Assembly: GCF_008151785.1 (NCBI RefSeq)
Contig: NZ_CP036523.1
Span: 1,178,001 to 1,242,000 of the forward strand
Direction of reading: 5' to 3'
DNA: 64,000 nt
Source: Peptacetobacter hiranonis
GTDB taxonomy: Bacteria; Bacillota; Clostridia; Peptostreptococcales; Peptostreptococcaceae
Shown here: positions 17,490-26,037 of the stretch, piece after piece
Layout: each line of letters starts with the position of its first letter
How positions within the stretch are numbered: the first letter of the stretch is position 1
Translations under genes and position numbers: made by a program
The notes under the pieces: generated by a model
What the model was told of the DNA's origin: nothing
The model's input: the letters and a program-made list of their open reading frames with translations, nothing else
Databases searched by the model: none

Positions 17490-18459
17490 ATATTTCAAAG
17501 GTGATTTCAAATTCTGTTCCTTCTCCAACTTCGCTTTTTACGTTTATACAACCATTCATTTTCTCTACAAGTTCTTTAGTAATGTAAAGTCCTAATCCAC
17601 TTCCAACTTTATTTCTAGCCTTGTCGCACTTATAAAGTCTGTCAAAAATATGCTCCAAGTCATCCGGCTCTATACCTACTCCAAAATCTTTTATAGTTAT
17701 AAATATTTTTCTATTACTTTCTTTTATTGAAATTTGAATTTTTTTAGTCTTGCTGTGCTCAACTGCATTTTGGATTATATTATTTATAACCCTTGCATAA
17801 GCATTTTGATCCAAGTTGCATATTATCTCTTTCTCTTCTATTTCTATATCAAAATCTATATCCTTTTCTTCAAATATTACAATCCAGCTTTTTATAATAT
17901 TTCTACTAAGTTCAGTAATTTCAGTATCCTTTAAATCTAAGTAGAATTCATTGGAATTTAATTTAAACCAATCAAATACATTATCCAAATATTCTTTCAG
18001 AGAGTAAGATTTTTCTCTTACAATATCTATATAATTTTCTATAACGTTATTATTTTCTAATTTATTATTATTTTCAATTGCATTTTGTAAATCGTATTTG
18101 TCATTTAAACCATCCTTTAATAATTCTTTTTTTATTGCATCTGTATATCCAATTATAGATGTTAGAGGAGTTCTTATATCGTGAGAAAGGCTAGTCAACA
18201 GTTGATTATTTGCGTTTTCCATTTTTCTAAATTCTGTTAACTTTTCCTCGTATAAATATACAATCTCGTTTATTTTATATATTATTTCAGAAAAATTATC
18301 ATTGTCTTTTGATAATATCTTCCTATTTCCATTGCCTTTTTTTATATCATCTAATACCTCAATAGATTCAGATATTTTTTTATTTATAGATATTACCTTG
18401 CTGCACAAAACTATATTTATAAAAACAGATATTGCTAATAAGAAATATAAAATTTGCAT
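17488..18459 (-). CDS. Sensor histidine kinase
   Basis: 323 residues with one N-terminal membrane helix (about 1-20) and no sizeable extracellular domain, so sensing is probably within or at the membrane. H-box LSHDIRTPLTSIIGYTDAI near residues 92-110 (His 94 region), a low-complexity Asn-rich insert at about 120-140, N-box INNIIQNAVEHSK near 227, G1 DFGVGIEPDD near 258 and G2 GSGLGLYI near 287. Start ATG 2 nt after the regulator stop, with AAGGGGG. Similar small-sensor kinases control peptide-antibiotic exporters. Confidence 0.9.
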   Translation of the reverse strand: MQILYFLLAISVFINIVLCSKVISINKKISESIEVLDDIKKGNGNRKILSKDNDNFSEIIYKINEIVYLYEEKLTEFRKMENANNQLLTSLSHDIRTPLTSIIGYTDAIKKELLKDGLNDKYDLQNAIENNNKLENNNVIENYIDIVREKSYSLKEYLDNVFDWFKLNSNEFYLDLKDTEITELSRNIIKSWIVIFEEKDIDFDIEIEEKEIICNLDQNAYARVINNIIQNAVEHSKTKKIQISIKESNRKIFITIKDFGVGIEPDDLEHIFDRLYKCDKARNKVGSGLGLYITKELVEKMNGCINVKSEVGEGTEFEITFEI

Positions 18460-18461
18460 AC

Positions 18462-19166
18462 TTATACCCCCTTATTAAATCTATATCCTATGCCCTTCAC
18501 AGTTTGGATGTATTTAGGATTTGAAGAATCTTCTTCTATTTTCTTTCTTATCCTGCTTATTACTGACATTATATTATTGTCGTCAAATGCATAACTTTCA
18601 TTCCATACAGCTTCATATATCTGTTTTTTAGTAAGTATTCTACCTTGATTAATTGCACAAAAGTACAAAACATCAAATTCCTTTGGTAATAATTCAATCA
18701 TTCCTTTGTCAGTTTTTACAGAGTATTCATCAGGTAAAATTTCTAATCCTTCAAAATACAAACTTTCTCTATAATCTTCTGTGTTTTTGCTCTGTTTATT
18801 ATTCATATTGTATCTTCTAATCAATGAATCAACTCTAGCCAGAAATTCCTCTGTATTAAAAGGTTTTGTTATATAATCATCTGCTCCAAGTCTAAGTCCT
18901 TTGACTTTGCTTGATGTGTCATCTTTTGCAGTTAGCATAAGTACAGGAATATCACTATTTTCTCTAACTATTTCAAGTGTTCTAAATCCGTCTAATCCTG
19001 GCATCATAACATCTAAGATCAGCATAATATATTCGTCTTTTTCAAGTTCGTTTATCGCTTCTATTCCGCTAAAGCATATTTTAGAGTCTATGTTTTCACT
19101 TTTTAGTGTTATTTGTAGTAGTTTGCATAATTCTTTATCGTCATCTGCTATTAATATTTTTTTCAT
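18462..19166 (-). CDS. OmpR/PhoB family response regulator
   Basis: 234 residues. Receiver domain with acidic pair DDD near 8, phospho-acceptor in LILDVMMPGLDG (about Asp 53), Thr/Lys switch residues in VLMLTAKDD and YITKPFN. C-terminal winged helix about 135-234, ending TVKGIGYRFNK. ATG after AAGGTGG. Co-transcribed with the kinase. A pair of 11-bp direct repeats upstream of its own gene and before the ABC operon marks its likely targets. Confidence 0.93.
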   Translation of the reverse strand: MKKILIADDDKELCKLLQITLKSENIDSKICFSGIEAINELEKDEYIMLILDVMMPGLDGFRTLEIVRENSDIPVLMLTAKDDTSSKVKGLRLGADDYITKPFNTEEFLARVDSLIRRYNMNNKQSKNTEDYRESLYFEGLEILPDEYSVKTDKGMIELLPKEFDVLYFCAINQGRILTKKQIYEAVWNESYAFDDNNIMSVISRIRKKIEEDSSNPKYIQTVKGIGYRFNKGV

Positions 19167-19211
19167 AATAATACCACCTTAATTTTTTCTGTATTTAATA
19201 ATATGATAACA

Positions 19212-19232
19212 CAGTAATCTTGCACTAACCTT
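19212..19232 (-). promoter_or_regulatory. Response-regulator direct repeat before its own gene
   Basis: Minus strand AAGGTTAGTGC then AAGATTACTG at 11-bp spacing, matching the pair at 17467-17489. A -10-like TATCAT follows closely. Supports autoregulation. Confidence 0.68.
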
Positions 19233-19282
19233 ATAAAATCCTTTATAATTATTATAAATTCAACTTCTTGGTGGTGATATTT

Positions 19283-20164
19283 ATGGATAAATTTTTGAAA
19301 GTAATAAAAAAATTATACTGGCTAGGTTTTATTGGATTGATAGGTACTTTTACGCACATACGCTTTTTAGAATATTTTTATCTATTTTTTATTTTAGGTA
19401 TTGTCGATTTTATACTTTCTCTTGCTATCATTACAAAATATGAAGATGATAATGATAACGAAGATATTATCAATCTAAAATTTTTGTTTCAAAATTTAGG
19501 TATGTTATTTGGAATACCTATTATTTACATAAAAAATTTATTCAGACTTCCTAATGTAAAATCTTATAAACCAGAAGTCTTATATAGTCTTCCTTTTGAA
19601 GGAAAATGGCTTGTTGCAAATGGAGGAATTGATAAAACTAATTCGCATTCTTGGGGTGTTTGTAATCAGAGATATGCCTATGATTTTTATATACTAGAAA
19701 ATGAAAAATCATTTAAAGGTGATGGTAGAAAAGTAACAAATTATAATTGTTATGAAGAACCTATTTTATCTCCAGCTGACGGAATTGTCGTTGAAATAAA
19801 AAATCTTTTTAATGATACTCCTATTCCAGAAGTTCAAGAAGCTATATGTGCCTGCTCTGATATAAGAGGTAATTATATAGTTATAAAACATTCAGAAAAT
19901 GAATACAGTACAATTGCTCATATAAAGAAAGATAGCTTTTGTGTCAATGTAGGGGAAAATATTAAAAGAGGACAAAAAATAGCTTTATGTGGAAACAGTG
20001 GAAATACTAGTGAGCCACATATACATTTTCAAATACAACAAGGAAAAAATTTCTTACTGTCTGCAAGCTTACCTATTTCTTTTATAGATATAAAGAATAT
20101 TCCATATCAAGAAGAAAGGCAGTTTATTAGTCGTGGACAATTTATAGAAAGTCAAATAGAATAG
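19283..20164 (+). CDS. M23 family metallopeptidase, membrane-anchored (LytM-like)
   Basis: 293 residues. ATG at 19283 after GGTGGTG. Two to three hydrophobic segments in the first about 100 residues, then a LytM domain: HSWGVCNQRYAYDFY (His and Asp ligands, about 117-131), ILSPADGIVVEI, GNYIVIKHSENEYSTIAHIKK and EPHIHFQIQ (the HxH motif, about 250). The M23 zinc site is present, so a cell-wall endopeptidase is likely. It is divergent from the two-component system and could relate to envelope stress, but no shared operator is visible. Confidence 0.85.
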   Translation: MDKFLKVIKKLYWLGFIGLIGTFTHIRFLEYFYLFFILGIVDFILSLAIITKYEDDNDNEDIINLKFLFQNLGMLFGIPIIYIKNLFRLPNVKSYKPEVLYSLPFEGKWLVANGGIDKTNSHSWGVCNQRYAYDFYILENEKSFKGDGRKVTNYNCYEEPILSPADGIVVEIKNLFNDTPIPEVQEAICACSDIRGNYIVIKHSENEYSTIAHIKKDSFCVNVGENIKRGQKIALCGNSGNTSEPHIHFQIQQGKNFLLSASLPISFIDIKNIPYQEERQFISRGQFIESQIE

Positions 20165-20167
20165 CAT

Positions 20168-20260
20168 AAAAAAAGACTAACCCCAGGGGCAAAGGAATTC
20201 TTGGTTTTAAACCTACTCTCATTCGAGAACCCAGCCTATATCCTTCACGAGTTAGTATAT
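20168..20260 (-). ncRNA. Candidate structured small RNA
   Basis: Minus strand: ACTAAC at the 5' end pairs with GTTAGT, which is followed by seven T. Internal helices include GGTTCTC and AAGG...CCTT pairs. It lies alone between the M23 gene and the yjdF terminator, with GATAAT and TATAAA elements just upstream. I do not recognise the family, and a structured terminator is an alternative. Confidence 0.4.
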
Positions 20261-20388
20261 TTATACATTATCATTAGAAATAAAAAAAATCAAGATTATA
20301 AAATAGTATCAATTTTAAAAATATGGTGTGTCTTATAAATGTTTTTAAACATTCTGTTAGTGCACTTGTCTTGACAGTTCGTTATATT

Positions 20389-20422
20389 TAAAAGGGACTA
20401 GTACAAATGTACCAGCCCCTTT
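20389..20422 (-). terminator. Intrinsic terminator of yjdF
   Basis: AAAGGGGCTGGTAC pairs with GTACTAGTCCCTTT, then T-rich sequence on the minus strand, 5 nt after the yjdF stop codon. Confidence 0.85.
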
Positions 20423-20426
20423 CAAA

Positions 20427-20849
20427 TTAATGACCTTTATGTTTTTCTTTCTTTTTCAATATGTGGATTTCTCTTTTTCTTTCCTTTTCAGCTTCTACTC
20501 TTTCCTTACGAGCAATTTTCTTTTCCTTCTTAATCTGTTCATGCTGCAATTTAAGAGCTTGTTGAGCTTTAGTACCGATAAAATTACCTTGCACTTCTCT
20601 TTTTATTTTTCGCTGCATTCTTTTAGGATTTATCTTCTTTTCAGAGATAACTTCTCCACAAATTGCAGGACTGAATTTTAAACTATAATAATTTTTTTGA
20701 AGATATTCATAAACTTCATAATCCTTTGGCTCAGATGTATTTAAAACTACTCTACAAACTTCATACCTATCGTCTATTGTTTGCTCAAATAACCCAACCC
20801 AAAATGGTCCTTCAAAAAATATTGTTAGTTTTTCTGATACTTTCTTCAT
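20427..20849 (-). CDS. yjdF: YjdF family protein (DUF2992)
   Basis: 140 residues. ATG at 20849 has AAGGAGG 8 nt upstream; longer starts would read into the leader RNA. LTIFFEGPFWVGLFEQ, EPKDYEVYEYLQKNYYSLKFSP, INPKRMQRKIKRE and IGTKAQQALKLQHEQIKKEKK are all hallmark segments of the family, ending in a very basic Lys/Arg/Glu helix. The biochemical role is unproven; homologues are controlled by yjdF RNAs that bind azaaromatic compounds, pointing to toxic-heterocycle handling. A matching structured leader lies directly upstream. Confidence 0.92.
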   Translation of the reverse strand: MKKVSEKLTIFFEGPFWVGLFEQTIDDRYEVCRVVLNTSEPKDYEVYEYLQKNYYSLKFSPAICGEVISEKKINPKRMQRKIKREVQGNFIGTKAQQALKLQHEQIKKEKKIARKERVEAEKERKREIHILKKKEKHKGH

Positions 20850-20878
20850 ATCCTGTTCCTCCTTATGTATTGTAAAAT

Positions 20879-20962
20879 ACATAGAATGGACAACCAAGGA
20901 GGCAGGTTACTTACGGAAATTCCGCGTCCGGACTACCAACCGAACTGTGTTTTTATCTATGT
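20879..20962 (-). promoter_or_regulatory. yjdF-type riboswitch
   Basis: Minus strand: P1 ACATAGA (20956-20962) pairs with TCTATGT (20879-20885). Between them are conserved-looking blocks CGGTTGGTAGTCCGG, hairpin CGGAATTTCCG, then GTAAGTAACCTGCC and CCTTGGTTGTCC. Position (30 nt before yjdF) and size fit the yjdF motif. I assign it by context and structure, not by alignment. Confidence 0.75.
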
Positions 20963-21072
20963 TGTTGAGTATATTTAACTCAATTTTATTATAGTATCTT
21001 TTTATAATAAATTTCAATATGTTTTAAAAAATTAAACGTATCTCTAACTTAGTTTTTTTAAAATTTTCTTTC

Positions 21073-21582
21073 TTAATTTAGGAATATTAAAACTCCCATC
21101 ATAATCACTATCAGCACCACACACACGATAGAGAAAATATTTACAACCTTAAAAGCTTTATCTCCAAGAACTTTTCTCCGCAACTTAAAAATCAATATTC
21201 CTACAATCCCACCTAAAGTATTATTTATCAAATCAGTTATATCACATGCACCAACTGCAAAAATATACTGTGTTATTTCATAGAACAAGCTTATTCCAAA
21301 AGGTACCGCTGCCATTTTTATAAACTTCCAATTATCTGCAAGCATAGCCGTAAACACACCAACAGGAATAAATACTATTGCGTTATCTATAATCTCGCTA
21401 AAAGAAATCTTTCCATTTACAATCACCGATTCCTTAAACGGAATTAAGTTTATACTTCTCTCTGCTACTAAGTTGCTCATAGAAAGCTCCATCTTAAATA
21501 CAATAATCCATGTAAGCATCATAAAATATACAATAAATAGGATAGACGTTATTTTTTTATATTTTAATAATTTTTCATCCAT
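21073..21582 (-). CDS. VanZ-like family membrane protein, copy 1
   Basis: 169 residues starting MDEKLLKYKKI. Four to five membrane helices; the VanZ hallmark is visible as RSINLIPFKES near 45, IVFIPVGVF near 70 and SLFYEITQYIFAVGACDITDLINNTLGG near 97-124. Some VanZ relatives affect sensitivity to glycopeptides or lipoglycopeptides; the reaction is unknown. Its promoter carries two copies of the same 22-bp operator found before the GntR-ABC operon at 2 kb, so it is probably in that regulon. Confidence 0.85.
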   Translation of the reverse strand: MDEKLLKYKKITSILFIVYFMMLTWIIVFKMELSMSNLVAERSINLIPFKESVIVNGKISFSEIIDNAIVFIPVGVFTAMLADNWKFIKMAAVPFGISLFYEITQYIFAVGACDITDLINNTLGGIVGILIFKLRRKVLGDKAFKVVNIFSIVCVVLIVIMMGVLIFLN

Positions 21583-21632
21583 AATATCAACTCCATTTTT
21601 TATATTCATATTTCAAAGTCTATATTTCAAAA

Positions 21633-21698
21633 GTGTACTAGCCGTATCATACACCTTTTTACAAGTGTATTATACAACTAGTACACTTTATTTGTCAA
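21633..21698 (-). promoter_or_regulatory. VanZ promoter with two GntR-type operators
   Basis: Minus strand -35 TTGACA at 21693-21698, 18-nt spacer, -10 TATAAT at 21669-21674. Operator GTGTAT-N10-GTACAC (21665-21686) covers spacer and -10; a second, GTGTAC-N10-ATACAC (21633-21654), lies downstream. Same layout as at 2044-2077. Confidence 0.8.
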
Positions 21699-21701
21699 CA
21701 T

Positions 21702-21754
21702 AAAAAAATAATTCAAAATAGCATCCGAAAATTTTCATCAAATGCTATTTTGAA
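21702..21754 (-). terminator. Intrinsic terminator of VanZ copy 2 operon
   Basis: TTCAAAATAGCAT pairs perfectly with ATGCTATTTTGAA, followed on the minus strand by a T-rich run. Confidence 0.88.
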
Positions 21755-21757
21755 CAA

Positions 21758-22450
21758 CTAAATAAATAAAAAACAGTAATTTCTAACTAAAGATCCAATT
21801 ATTGCATACGAAACAATAGTCAGCACAGTCAAGTCTACATACTCTGAGCCACTATAAAATACAGACTTATAGCTACTCCCCATTCTAAACTTACTTCTAA
21901 AACTATACTTACCCGATTTATTTTTAAAAATCTTTACAAATAAAATATAATAAATTCCAAATCCAATAACTGTTCCTAATGTATTCATCATTAAATCGTC
22001 TACATCAGTCGCTCTAAAATTAAACATCTGTGTAATTTCAATAAATAACGAGAATAAAAATCCTGCTTCTACAGTTTTCTTAAAAGATTCAAACTCATTC
22101 CACATAATTGGAAGCATGAACCCAAATGGTACAAACATTATCACATTTAAAACATTTGTACTAACCCCATTAACAGCAAATGGTATAAAGTTGAAGTTAA
22201 AATAATTTATTCTAAAGCCGAAATCTATTACTGACGGTATCCCAGCAGCTGAAACCATACCAGTTATTAAAAAAGTATATACAACGCAAGCAAGGAAATG
22301 GAGATTAGAATCCCCATTCCCTTCATAAACTCTGCCTGTCGAGTACAATTTTAAATCGTATATTTTCATTTTATATCTTGATAAAACGAATAAAACTATT
22401 GGAAATACTGGTATATAGTGTAATATCGCTTCTTTAAGCTCTGATAGCAT
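21758..22450 (-). CDS. VanZ-like family membrane protein, copy 2
   Basis: 230 residues with five helices. The VanZ core is FNFIPFAVNG (about 87), IMFVPFGFMLP (about 104) and SLFIEITQMFNFRATDVDDLMMNTLGT (about 134-160). ATG directly follows the anti-sigma stop (0 nt gap), so it is the third gene of the sigma operon. No operator of the GntR type precedes it, so the two VanZ genes appear to be controlled differently. Confidence 0.86.
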   Translation of the reverse strand: MLSELKEAILHYIPVFPIVLFVLSRYKMKIYDLKLYSTGRVYEGNGDSNLHFLACVVYTFLITGMVSAAGIPSVIDFGFRINYFNFNFIPFAVNGVSTNVLNVIMFVPFGFMLPIMWNEFESFKKTVEAGFLFSLFIEITQMFNFRATDVDDLMMNTLGTVIGFGIYYILFVKIFKNKSGKYSFRSKFRMGSSYKSVFYSGSEYVDLTVLTIVSYAIIGSLVRNYCFLFI

Positions 22451-23242
22451 TTATATTAATTCCTCTGCCATGTCTATTAATGTCTGTTCTGGCATTCCTT
22501 CATCAGATAATGAAGATATAGAATATCTAACACCGTCTTTTTCCCAAGCTACTGTAACTGATTTTTTATCTTCAACCTTATCGCTTCCGTAAGATATAGT
22601 CATCTTACCTTCTTTCTCTAACTGTTTTTCTTCTGCTGTTTTTTCATGTTCAGGTGGAACAAATCTCATATTTGTAGTTGAAACGAATAATTTTATTCCA
22701 TTTACTTCAACATTTCTATAACCATCCTGCTCTTCTAAAGCTATTTCTGATGGCATTTTTTTATGAGCGTCTACAAATATCTCTGGAGAACCAGATTTTT
22801 TATAAACTAAGTTCATTGCCTTAGTTTTGTCTAATGTATCTCCATTTGATCCAGTTGTGTTTAAATCTTCAATAACTGCTCCATCAAATTTATATCCATT
22901 TGCAAATTTATCTACAAAAGCTTTTCTAATTCCTGTTTCTTTTTCCATCTGTTCTATTGTAGGAACATCTTTATATTTATATACGCTTGATGAGATTCCA
23001 AAATATCCTACTGCTTTTCCACCTGCGTATACTCCTACAGTTGTTATCATTAATGCACATGCTACTGATGCAACTTTTAACATTTTTCTATTTCTCTTCA
23101 TAGTAACCACCTTTTCCTTTCTACTCTGTTCAAATTCTATCTGTGATTTTATTTTTTCGAACATATCATCTGAAGGCTGAACATCTTCAGACATATCTAC
23201 CATTGCTTTTCTTATTTTTAAATCTAGGTCATCTTTTTTCAT
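22451..23242 (-). CDS. Membrane-bound anti-sigma factor (DUF4367-like)
   Basis: 263 residues. N-terminal cytoplasmic segment about 1-50 with DDMFEKIKSQIEFEQSRK, one membrane helix (about 55-78, VASVACALMITTVGVYAGG), then an extracytoplasmic domain ending in VTVAWEKDGVRYSISS and TLIDMAEELI, as in DUF4367 sensors. The gene overlaps the sigma gene by 14 nt, the usual arrangement for a cognate pair. It should hold the sigma factor at the membrane until an envelope signal. Confidence 0.8.
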   Translation of the reverse strand: MKKDDLDLKIRKAMVDMSEDVQPSDDMFEKIKSQIEFEQSRKEKVVTMKRNRKMLKVASVACALMITTVGVYAGGKAVGYFGISSSVYKYKDVPTIEQMEKETGIRKAFVDKFANGYKFDGAVIEDLNTTGSNGDTLDKTKAMNLVYKKSGSPEIFVDAHKKMPSEIALEEQDGYRNVEVNGIKLFVSTTNMRFVPPEHEKTAEEKQLEKEGKMTISYGSDKVEDKKSVTVAWEKDGVRYSISSLSDEGMPEQTLIDMAEELI

Positions 23243-23801
23243 AGCTCACACCTCCAAAATAATTAAGTGATTCAATCTTACCCTTTAAAAGCCTTCTAGC
23301 CTTGAAAAGTCTCGATTTAACAGTTCCTTCAAATACATCCAACATATTAGCGATTTCTTTTACGCTAAATCCGTTGAAATAATATAGTACAACTACAGCT
23401 CTATACTTCTCATCGAGATTATTTACAGCACTTCTGACAATTTCAACAGTTTCTGATTCCAGACACTTTGTCATATTGTCGCTTTCGTGATTTTGTTCCC
23501 GTTCTGCTTTTGCAAATATTTCATCAATTGGAACATTCTTTTTATCTGATTTGGAAAGTTTCCATGCCATTCTTGTAAGTATTTTGTAAAACCAAGTTTT
23601 AAAATAATCCGGATTTTTAAGGCTGCCTATGTTTAGATAACATTGGACAAATGTTTCTTGAACAATGTCCTCACTTGTAGCTTTGTTGCCACATATTAGA
23701 TAAGCAGTTCTCATTGCGGTACCTTTGTATTTGTTAAAGAGCTCTTCAAATGCTTCAAAATCACCATTGGCAACTTTTTCAACAAGTTCTCTATCTTCCA
23801 A
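23229..23801 (-). CDS. ECF-type RNA polymerase sigma factor
   Basis: About 190 residues. Region 2 has FEELFNKYKGTAMRTAYLICGN and SEDIVQETFVQCYLNI, and PDYFKTWFYKILTRMAWK; region 4 has AVVVLYYFNGFSVKEIANML and GTVKSRLFKARRLLK. The TTG at 23801 has AAGGAGG 8 nt upstream and gives the standard start LEDRELVEKV; the longer reading lacks a site. Overlaps the anti-sigma gene. Target promoters are unknown; co-transcribed VanZ copy 2 suggests an envelope-stress role. Confidence 0.9.
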   Translation of the reverse strand: MEDRELVEKVANGDFEAFEELFNKYKGTAMRTAYLICGNKATSEDIVQETFVQCYLNIGSLKNPDYFKTWFYKILTRMAWKLSKSDKKNVPIDEIFAKAEREQNHESDNMTKCLESETVEIVRSAVNNLDEKYRAVVVLYYFNGFSVKEIANMLDVFEGTVKSRLFKARRLLKGKIESLNYFGGVSYEKR

Positions 23802-23970
23802 ACTTAACACCTCCTTTATCGATGCATCTGTATATAAGAGCATAGTCGTTTGTATTTGGTTCACAGATTTTATAAATTTTTTAAAAATTTTTGTGGTTAC
23901 TACAAAGTAGTATATTATTGAATAGTTTTTTTAGCAATAAGAACTCATTTTATTTTTGAGCAAGATAAAC

Positions 23971-24019
23971 ATAAAAAAAGTGCCACTTTTTACTAATCAA
24001 GTAAAATATGACACTTTTT
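23971..24019 (-). terminator. Intrinsic terminator of the SulP gene
   Basis: GTG-CA-TTTTTACT pairs with AGTAAAA-TG-CAC with small mismatches, followed by TTTTTTT on the minus strand. Confidence 0.75.
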
Positions 24020-24041
24020 CATTTATATTTTTATATCTTCT

Positions 24042-25694
24042 TTATATACTCTCAGCTCTTTCTAATGCAGTATCTATAGAAGGACATACATTTTCTCTTC
24101 CTATATCATCTATAAATCCTGATTTTTCCATAAACTGAAGTGGCTGATCATTTACATGAGAGAATATAAGCACAACATTGTATTTCTTACATTTTGCATG
24201 AAGTTCTCTCAATTTATTAAGTGAAGTCGTATCCATCGCAGGAACACTTCTCATTCTAAGAATTATCGCCTTCTTAGTTTTATCAAATATTACATTATTT
24301 ATCTTATCTGCAGCTCCAAAGAACATAGGTCCTGTTATTTCAAATACTAGTACATCTTTTGGAACGTATCTTAGTGATATGTTTCCAGTATCTGAGTCTT
24401 CATCGTAGTTTTCGTCTTCTTCTTCAATATATTTCCATCCGTAAACGTCTGTAACATCTGCCATACGTCTCATAAATAGTACAGAAGCAAGCACTAAACC
24501 AAATCCTATTGCTATAACTAGGTCAAATACAACTGTTAATGTAAATGTAGCAACAAGAACCATTATATCGCTCTTTGGAGATTCTTTTATTACATCTACA
24601 AACTCTCTCCACTCACTCATGTTGTACGCAACCATAAATAGTATCGCTGCTATACAAGGCATTGGTATTAATGCAGCATAAGGCATTAATAATAGCAGAG
24701 TTATAAGAAGTACAATTGCGTGAACCATACCAGCTATTGGAGAACGTCCTCCATTTTTGATATTTGCTGCAGTTCTTGCTATTGCTCCTGTTGCAGGTAT
24801 CCCACCAAATAAAGCAGATGCTGTATTTCCGATTCCCTGTGCAACAAGTTCCATGTTAGAGTTGTGTCTGCTACCAATCATACCGTCTGCAACAACACAA
24901 GATAAAAGCGACTCTATTGCAGCAAGTACTGCTATTGTGAACGCATCTGGTAACACGTTTCTAACTGTATCATATGTAACTGTAGGCATTGTAAAATGAG
25001 GTAATGATGATGAAATTGTGTATAAATCACCGATTGTATTAACATTTAAGTTCATTACTTTTACTAATGCAGCACTTACTAAAACTGCTATAAGTGATCC
25101 TGGAATTTTTTTAGATATATGAGGCCATATAATAAGTATTGCTAATGAAATAACTCCTACTAAAAGAGCAGTAGTGTTTATTGTTGATATGCTTCTAAAA
25201 ATTTCAGCTACTTTTTCAATTGTTTCTATTGGTGAATTTTCGAATGTAAGACCTAAAAAGTCTTTTACCTGTCCGATAAATATAGTTACAGCTATTCCTG
25301 AAGTGAATCCTGTAGTGATTGTGTAAGGTATGAATTTGATTAGATTTCCCATTTTAAATATTCCCATAAGTATAAGGAATATCCCTGCAAGTATTGTCGC
25401 TACTACTAGTCCGTCCATTCCGTCTGTGGCAACTATCCCTGCTACTATTGATGCAAATGCTGCAGTAGGTCCTGCTATCTGGACTTTACTACCACCTAGT
25501 GCAGAAATTAAAAATCCCGCTATTATCGCCGTATAAATCCCCTGTTCAGGTCTTACACCCGACGCAAGTGCAAGTGCTATCGATAAAGGAAGCGCAATTA
25601 TTGCTACTATAATACCAGCGGTTAAGTCTTTAGTAAATGACTTTGCTGAGTAACCCTTCATCGAGTGGACCAATTCTGGTCTTAAAGTTCTCAT
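24042..25694 (-). CDS. SulP family anion permease with STAS domain
   Basis: 550 residues, ATG after GGGAGGA. The membrane domain (about 15-400) shows the SulP signatures IVAIIALPLSIALALASGVRPEQGIYTAIIAGFL and the substrate region ALFGGIPATGAIARTAANIKNGGRSPIAG. A C-terminal STAS domain (about 430-545) includes FEITGPMFFGAAD and RMRSVPAMDTTSLNKL. Relatives carry sulfate, bicarbonate or dicarboxylates; the anion cannot be told here. Single-gene unit. Confidence 0.93.
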   Translation of the reverse strand: MRTLRPELVHSMKGYSAKSFTKDLTAGIIVAIIALPLSIALALASGVRPEQGIYTAIIAGFLISALGGSKVQIAGPTAAFASIVAGIVATDGMDGLVVATILAGIFLILMGIFKMGNLIKFIPYTITTGFTSGIAVTIFIGQVKDFLGLTFENSPIETIEKVAEIFRSISTINTTALLVGVISLAILIIWPHISKKIPGSLIAVLVSAALVKVMNLNVNTIGDLYTISSSLPHFTMPTVTYDTVRNVLPDAFTIAVLAAIESLLSCVVADGMIGSRHNSNMELVAQGIGNTASALFGGIPATGAIARTAANIKNGGRSPIAGMVHAIVLLITLLLLMPYAALIPMPCIAAILFMVAYNMSEWREFVDVIKESPKSDIMVLVATFTLTVVFDLVIAIGFGLVLASVLFMRRMADVTDVYGWKYIEEEDENYDEDSDTGNISLRYVPKDVLVFEITGPMFFGAADKINNVIFDKTKKAIILRMRSVPAMDTTSLNKLRELHAKCKKYNVVLIFSHVNDQPLQFMEKSGFIDDIGRENVCPSIDTALERAESI

Positions 25695-26037
25695 AAATAG
25701 TTCCTCCCAAATATATTTTAATTATCACATTAATAGTTTACCATTTTAACAAGTATATTCAAGGATTTTGATTTTTTTATATGTATTAAATTCATTTTAT
25801 AATTTATATTCATTTTAACTTCAAATTAAATAGGCTTATTTCAACATTTATTTTATAAATTTTTAGAAAAATGATTGTTAAAATGCAAACTTTATTTTAG
25901 AAAATTCATTTTTAATTATATGTAAACCTATTATTTTTTCAATAAATTACATAATAAAAAGCTACCGATTTTTATTTTCGATAGCTTTCTTTTCCTATAA
26001 ATATATTTACAATCTATATTTATTATTTGTAACTTTA
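25695..26037. other. Gene-free AT-rich intergenic region
   Basis: Holds the SulP promoter side and, at 25954-25988, a terminator for the reductase 3' exon on the minus strand. Otherwise very AT-rich with no small ORF having a ribosome site. Confidence 0.5.
25954..25988 (-). terminator. Intrinsic terminator after the reductase 3' part
   Basis: AAAGCTA-CGA arms pair with TCG-TAGCTTT and are followed by T-rich sequence on the minus strand. Confidence 0.8.
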
